This document shows positions 15,632 through 18,009 of a DNA stretch of 18,009 nucleotides, one piece after another (the first letter of the stretch is position 1; each line of letters opens with the position of its first letter). The notes under the pieces were generated by a model, which did no database searches, had not been told where the DNA came from, and saw only the letters and a program-made list of their open reading frames with translations. A program made the position numbers and the translations under genes. The stretch is from Proteobacteria bacterium UBA2996 (lineage in GTDB: Bacteria; Pseudomonadota; Gammaproteobacteria; Arenicellales; UBA868), in contig DDZY01000213.1 in the NCBI GenBank assembly GCA_002346525.1, forward strand, positions 1 to 18,009. The letters run 5' to 3'.

Positions 15632-16513
15632 ATGACAGAGAACCACGGCGCTGAAGTCGTCGAAGTCCAAGTTGACGGTTATAAGGTCGTTACCTATTCC
15701 TATGGCACGGGAGATAACGTGTTGCTCCTGCTTAATGGAGGGCCGGGCCTGCCGTGTGATTACCTGAGAGATCCGCACATTCCGTTGGCGAATGAGGGAT
15801 ATCGGATCGTCGCGTTTGATCAATTAGGATGTGGTAACTCTGATCGACCGGAAGATTCTGCGCTTTGGTGTATTTCAAGATATGTTGAAGAGGTCGAGAC
15901 AGTCCGAAAGATGCTGGGATTGGAACATGTGCATCTTCTTGGTCAATCCTGGGGAGGCTGGTTAAGTATCGAGTATGCGTTGACTTATCCCGATGCGATT
16001 CGCTCGCTGATTCTGGCGAATACCTGCGGTGATCTCCCACACCTGACTACTGAACTGAATCGCATGCGTGACGCTCTCGGGAGTGAGACAGTCGCGATGA
16101 TGCTCCATCACGAGGCCCTCGGAACCCTGGATCACCCGGAGTACCAGGCAGCCATCACGATCTTGAACTACCGACACGTCTGCCGTCTGAAAGAGTGGCC
16201 CAGGTCGTTGTTAGCCTCGGTAGAGGATTGGAATATGGGGCCATACGGGACTATGCAGGGGCCGAATGAATTTCTGTACATTGGTAATTTGAAAGACTGG
16301 AACCGTATCCCCGATATGCATCAATTACAGATGCCGACGCTTATAGTGACCGGAACCCACGACGAGATTGGACCTGCCTGCGCCCTGAAGATGGACAATG
16401 TATTACCCAACTCAGAGGTCGTTATTTTTCCTAACAGTTCCCACGTACCGTTTTACGAGGAACCGGGCGACTATTTCGACGCCCTCAAGCACTTTTTGGG
16501 GAAACAGGGTTAG
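15632..16513 (+). CDS. Alpha/beta hydrolase, proline iminopeptidase-like
   Basis: A 293-residue alpha/beta hydrolase of the group with proline iminopeptidase and related amidases. The oxyanion segment is NGGPG (35-39), where the family usually has HGGPG; the nucleophile elbow GQSWGG gives S106; the acid is D244 in GTHDEI and the histidine H271 in SSHVPFYEEP. The DQLGCGNSDRP segment (63-73) is also typical. A cap domain lies at about 135-225. No signal peptide is seen, so it is cytoplasmic. It could cut a peptide, amide, ester or lactone bond; the change from His to Asn in the oxyanion motif argues against assuming peptidase activity. It is the last plus-strand gene of the set, 18 bases after the peroxiredoxin. 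Its substrate is unknown. Confidence 0.92.
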   Translation: MTENHGAEVVEVQVDGYKVVTYSYGTGDNVLLLLNGGPGLPCDYLRDPHIPLANEGYRIVAFDQLGCGNSDRPEDSALWCISRYVEEVETVRKMLGLEHVHLLGQSWGGWLSIEYALTYPDAIRSLILANTCGDLPHLTTELNRMRDALGSETVAMMLHHEALGTLDHPEYQAAITILNYRHVCRLKEWPRSLLASVEDWNMGPYGTMQGPNEFLYIGNLKDWNRIPDMHQLQMPTLIVTGTHDEIGPACALKMDNVLPNSEVVIFPNSSHVPFYEEPGDYFDALKHFLGKQG

Positions 16514-16703
16514 ACAGCCGCTCCTGCTCGGGCTGGGCGCTGAACAGATCTGGGTAGAATTTAAGCGGGAGAATCGGGTCGCGATGTTTGCGTGCTACGA
16601 ACTTGGCCGGGAAATCACTTTAAAAATACAGACTTGTCTATTGAGTGATTGGCCAGTGGAGGGTGGAAGTTCTAAAGTATCTGTTATCGAACTAGGGTTC
16701 CGA
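16514..16703. other. Convergent gap, nothing recognised
   Basis: The 190 bases between the hydrolase stop codon and the stop codon of the leftward PAS gene hold no clear terminator hairpin with a T-tract and no convincing gene. A frame that runs through it from inside the hydrolase gene looks like chance. Confidence 0.5.
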
Positions 16704-17267
16704 TCAATTTACCAGTGTGAGGCGCTGTGTAAGACTGGTTTCATGAATCGGAAAGGTCATGCCGCCAAACAACAGGCCATGTGTGAATAGAGATTCGAGA
16801 CCTTTGTCGCCAAATTCGGGCAAATCGAGCAGTCTTCGGTAGGACTGTTTGGGTACTCCCATTCCTGCAGTCAGTACGATATGAATTTGTCGCTGATCTT
16901 TTTTCCTGGCCGACAGGAAAAAGGTATCGCGACCGAGGGAATCCTGTAACGAACCACTGACCTTCTGTAGTTCCTCATAAAACACAGAGTTTTCAGCGCC
17001 TTCGTCCACAGGGACAATGTCCTTCATTCCATGGGGGAGGTCTAATAATGTAGCTATGGAGTCGTACCCGAACAACCGGACAAATCCAAATGAGCAATCA
17101 ATGATTGTTACTTCTTCTCCGGTGACAGAGGCAAAAAAGTACCCACGCTCAACTCCCTTCGTTTTACCTGCTGCAATGACATGGCGAAGCAGGGCTTCGG
17201 CTCTTGTTTGGAGTTTTCCTCTTCCGGTGTGACTAATCACATGGATGCAATCATTTTCATGCGACAT
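16704..17267 (-). CDS. Single-domain PAS protein
   Basis: A 187-residue protein whose central part resembles a PAS sensor fold: FASVTGEEVTIIDCSFGFVRLFGY (about 45-68) matches the strand-plus-FxxxxGY pattern, and the region to ~140 with strands ending QIHIVLTAGM would complete the fold. No kinase, cyclase, GGDEF or DNA-binding domain follows, so it would act through a partner. The N-terminal part carries an early HVISHTGRGKLQTRAEALLRH stretch that I do not recognise. I chose ATG at 17267 because AGGGAG stands 8 to 10 bases before it; an earlier in-frame codon at 17345 has no such site. The neighbouring leftward gene is an XRE regulator about 290 bases upstream. Moderate confidence in PAS, low in any role. 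Confidence 0.65.
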   Translation of the reverse strand: MSHENDCIHVISHTGRGKLQTRAEALLRHVIAAGKTKGVERGYFFASVTGEEVTIIDCSFGFVRLFGYDSIATLLDLPHGMKDIVPVDEGAENSVFYEELQKVSGSLQDSLGRDTFFLSARKKDQRQIHIVLTAGMGVPKQSYRRLLDLPEFGDKGLESLFTHGLLFGGMTFPIHETSLTQRLTLVN

Positions 17268-17297
17268 CTTCGTTCTCCCTGACACTAACCGGTTTGT

Positions 17298-17322
17298 TTC
17301 AACCCTTCCGGCACAGGTTGAA
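17298..17322. promoter_or_regulatory. Inverted repeat upstream of the PAS gene
   Basis: TTCAACC (17298-17304) and GGTTGAA (17316-17322) form a perfect 7-bp inverted repeat with an 11-base centre, about 30 bases before the PAS start codon. It could be an operator or a leader hairpin. Confidence 0.4.
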
Positions 17323-17358
17323 GACACGCCTTTTTCTGGCGGCAACTCATGGGTCGGA

Positions 17359-17399
17359 ATATACTATACGACCATGTATTTTTTAATATACATTGTCAA
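17359..17399 (-). promoter_or_regulatory. AT-rich operator-like palindrome and promoter elements
   Basis: ATGTAT (17374-17379) and ATACAT (17388-17393) make an inverted repeat with an 8-base AT centre. Two further TATAC copies follow at 17360-17364 and 17365-17369. On the minus strand a perfect TTGACA lies at 17399-17394 and TATAGT at 17368-17363, but they are 25 bases apart, too far for a normal sigma-70 promoter, so the exact promoter is unsure. The arrangement looks like a regulated promoter for the PAS gene, with the adjacent XRE protein as the obvious candidate binder. Confidence 0.4.
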
Positions 17400-17463
17400 A
17401 AATAAGACGTAAATGTTACTAGAAATATGAAGAAGAGTGGTTTACACGAAATAGACTGGTGCG

Positions 17464-17556
17464 GGCACCGAAGTCATCGGGCCGAACGGATCGGTGCCGT
17501 AGAAGCAGAAGTGCTTACGGCTAGAATAAAGAAGCCAGTTACTGCGGTGGTGCCGC
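17464..17556. other. Cluster of three hairpins in non-coding DNA
   Basis: GGCACCGA (17464-17471) pairs perfectly with TCGGTGCC (17491-17498) around a 19-base loop that itself holds TCGG/CCGA; CCGT (17497-17500) pairs with ACGG (17517-17520) with inner AAGCA/TGCTT; GCGG (17544-17547) pairs with CCGC (17553-17556), the last touching the XRE stop codon. It could be a structured RNA, a mobile repeat remnant or the XRE gene's 3' end. The rest of the 288-base gap 17268-17555 holds the repeats listed above and no gene. Confidence 0.4.
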
Positions 17557-17972
17557 TAACTCGCCAGAAGAACTAACTCCTTAGCAAGGTTGGAGTCCAT
17601 ATCGACTAACGGCCGGCCACCGGTATTTCCATCTTTCGAATTCGTCGCAACCTCATACAGCAAGATACAGATCCGGGCAAAGTCCTTGCTGGATATCTCA
17701 ACACCAAGATCGGATGTTTTACCGTTTACTATTTCGATTACGTCCTGCAGAACCTCTTTATCTATGGGAGCGATTCCGTCAAACATGATGGCCGACGGGT
17801 GTTTCCCAAAAACTTTTCCCAGTTGTTCAATCCGTTTCCTTGAAATCGGTTTACTACCGTTCAGCCACCGATACACGTTTTGGCGGCTAACACCAATTTC
17901 TTTCGCGAGATCCGTAACACTCATATCGTTATCACGCATCAACTGCTTAATTTTGATGACCTCGCGCTGCAT
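17556..17972 (-). CDS. XRE-family helix-turn-helix transcriptional regulator
   Basis: A 138-residue cytoplasmic DNA-binding protein. The Cro/C1-type helix-turn-helix spans about residues 8-60: IKQLMRDNDMSVTDLAKEIGVSRQNVYRWLNGSKPISRKRIEQLGKVFG, with the recognition helix around SRQNVYRWLNG. The C-terminal ~75 residues (helical, with DVIEIVNGKTSDLG and ARICILLYEVATN) are of no known sensor type and may serve dimerisation. Its start ATG is near the right window edge, with a weak ribosome binding site. It reads toward the PAS gene and the palindrome-rich gap, so it may control the PAS gene or itself. The short HTH-plus-helical-tail form is also common in phage and mobile elements, but no integrase or toxin gene is visible here. 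Confidence 0.92.
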   Translation of the reverse strand: MQREVIKIKQLMRDNDMSVTDLAKEIGVSRQNVYRWLNGSKPISRKRIEQLGKVFGKHPSAIMFDGIAPIDKEVLQDVIEIVNGKTSDLGVEISSKDFARICILLYEVATNSKDGNTGGRPLVDMDSNLAKELVLLAS

Positions 17973-18009
17973 ATCTGCTGGGTGCCCCTAGATGATAAAA
18001 ACTTTTTAG

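Noticed and set aside
17461..17560. Possible integron attC site
   Set aside because: The hairpin cluster lacks a convincing GTTRRRY/RYYYAAC core pair and no integrase is present.
1..18009. CRISPR array, tRNA, rRNA or insertion sequence
   Set aside because: No regularly spaced repeats, cloverleaf-type sequence, rRNA stretch, transposase or terminal inverted repeats were recognised by eye.

Overview
The window reads as a chromosomal segment of a proteobacterium with mid-range G+C. A marine or aquatic gammaproteobacterium is my best guess, from the TRAP transporter, the MgsC/GlxD-type glutamate-synthase-like protein and the general protein style; this is an inference and no rRNA or marker gene is present to fix it. 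I recognise no tRNA, rRNA, CRISPR array, transposase or integrase.

Layout. (1) 1-813 (+): the 3' part of an MgsC/GlxD-type FMN-binding glutamate-synthase-like protein, cut by the window edge. (2) 1033-2244 (+): a soluble M48 metalloprotease with a TerB-like C-terminal domain. (3) 2207-5958 (-): a four-gene set read from right to left, namely a SABATH-family carboxyl methyltransferase, a zinc alcohol dehydrogenase, a cytochrome P450 and a small P450-type ferredoxin. (4) 6232-16513 (+): a long co-directional set with a strong promoter and ribosome binding site. It holds a three-gene TRAP transporter (Tat-exported binding protein, enlarged small permease, and large permease with a ~340-residue coiled-coil tail), then a SauS-like CoA-acylating aldehyde dehydrogenase, an AMP-forming acyl-CoA ligase, a phosphotransacetylase, a Prx5-type peroxiredoxin and an alpha/beta hydrolase. 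(5) 16704-17972 (-): a single-domain PAS protein and an XRE-family regulator, separated by a non-coding stretch with palindromes and hairpins.

How the genes may work together. The plus-strand set looks like an uptake-and-activation route for a small organic acid: TRAP import, ATP-dependent CoA thioester formation, reduction to the aldehyde, and a phosphotransacetylase that would join acyl-phosphate and acyl-CoA. The dehydrogenase-ligase pair resembles SauS-SauT of sulfoacetate degradation, but the desulfonating enzyme Xsc is absent here, so the substrate stays open. The minus-strand set looks like an oxidation-plus-methyl-ester module (P450 with its own ferredoxin, alcohol dehydrogenase, carboxylate methyltransferase) for an unknown, probably lipophilic, acid. 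The two sets share a divergent promoter region at about 5959-6231.

Most notable points: a bacterial SABATH methyltransferase in an apparent operon with P450, ferredoxin and alcohol dehydrogenase; the TRAP large permease fused to a long coiled-coil tail; a sulfoacetate-like gene set without xsc; an alcohol dehydrogenase lacking a normally conserved internal segment; and a perfect intrinsic terminator between the TRAP binding-protein and permease genes.
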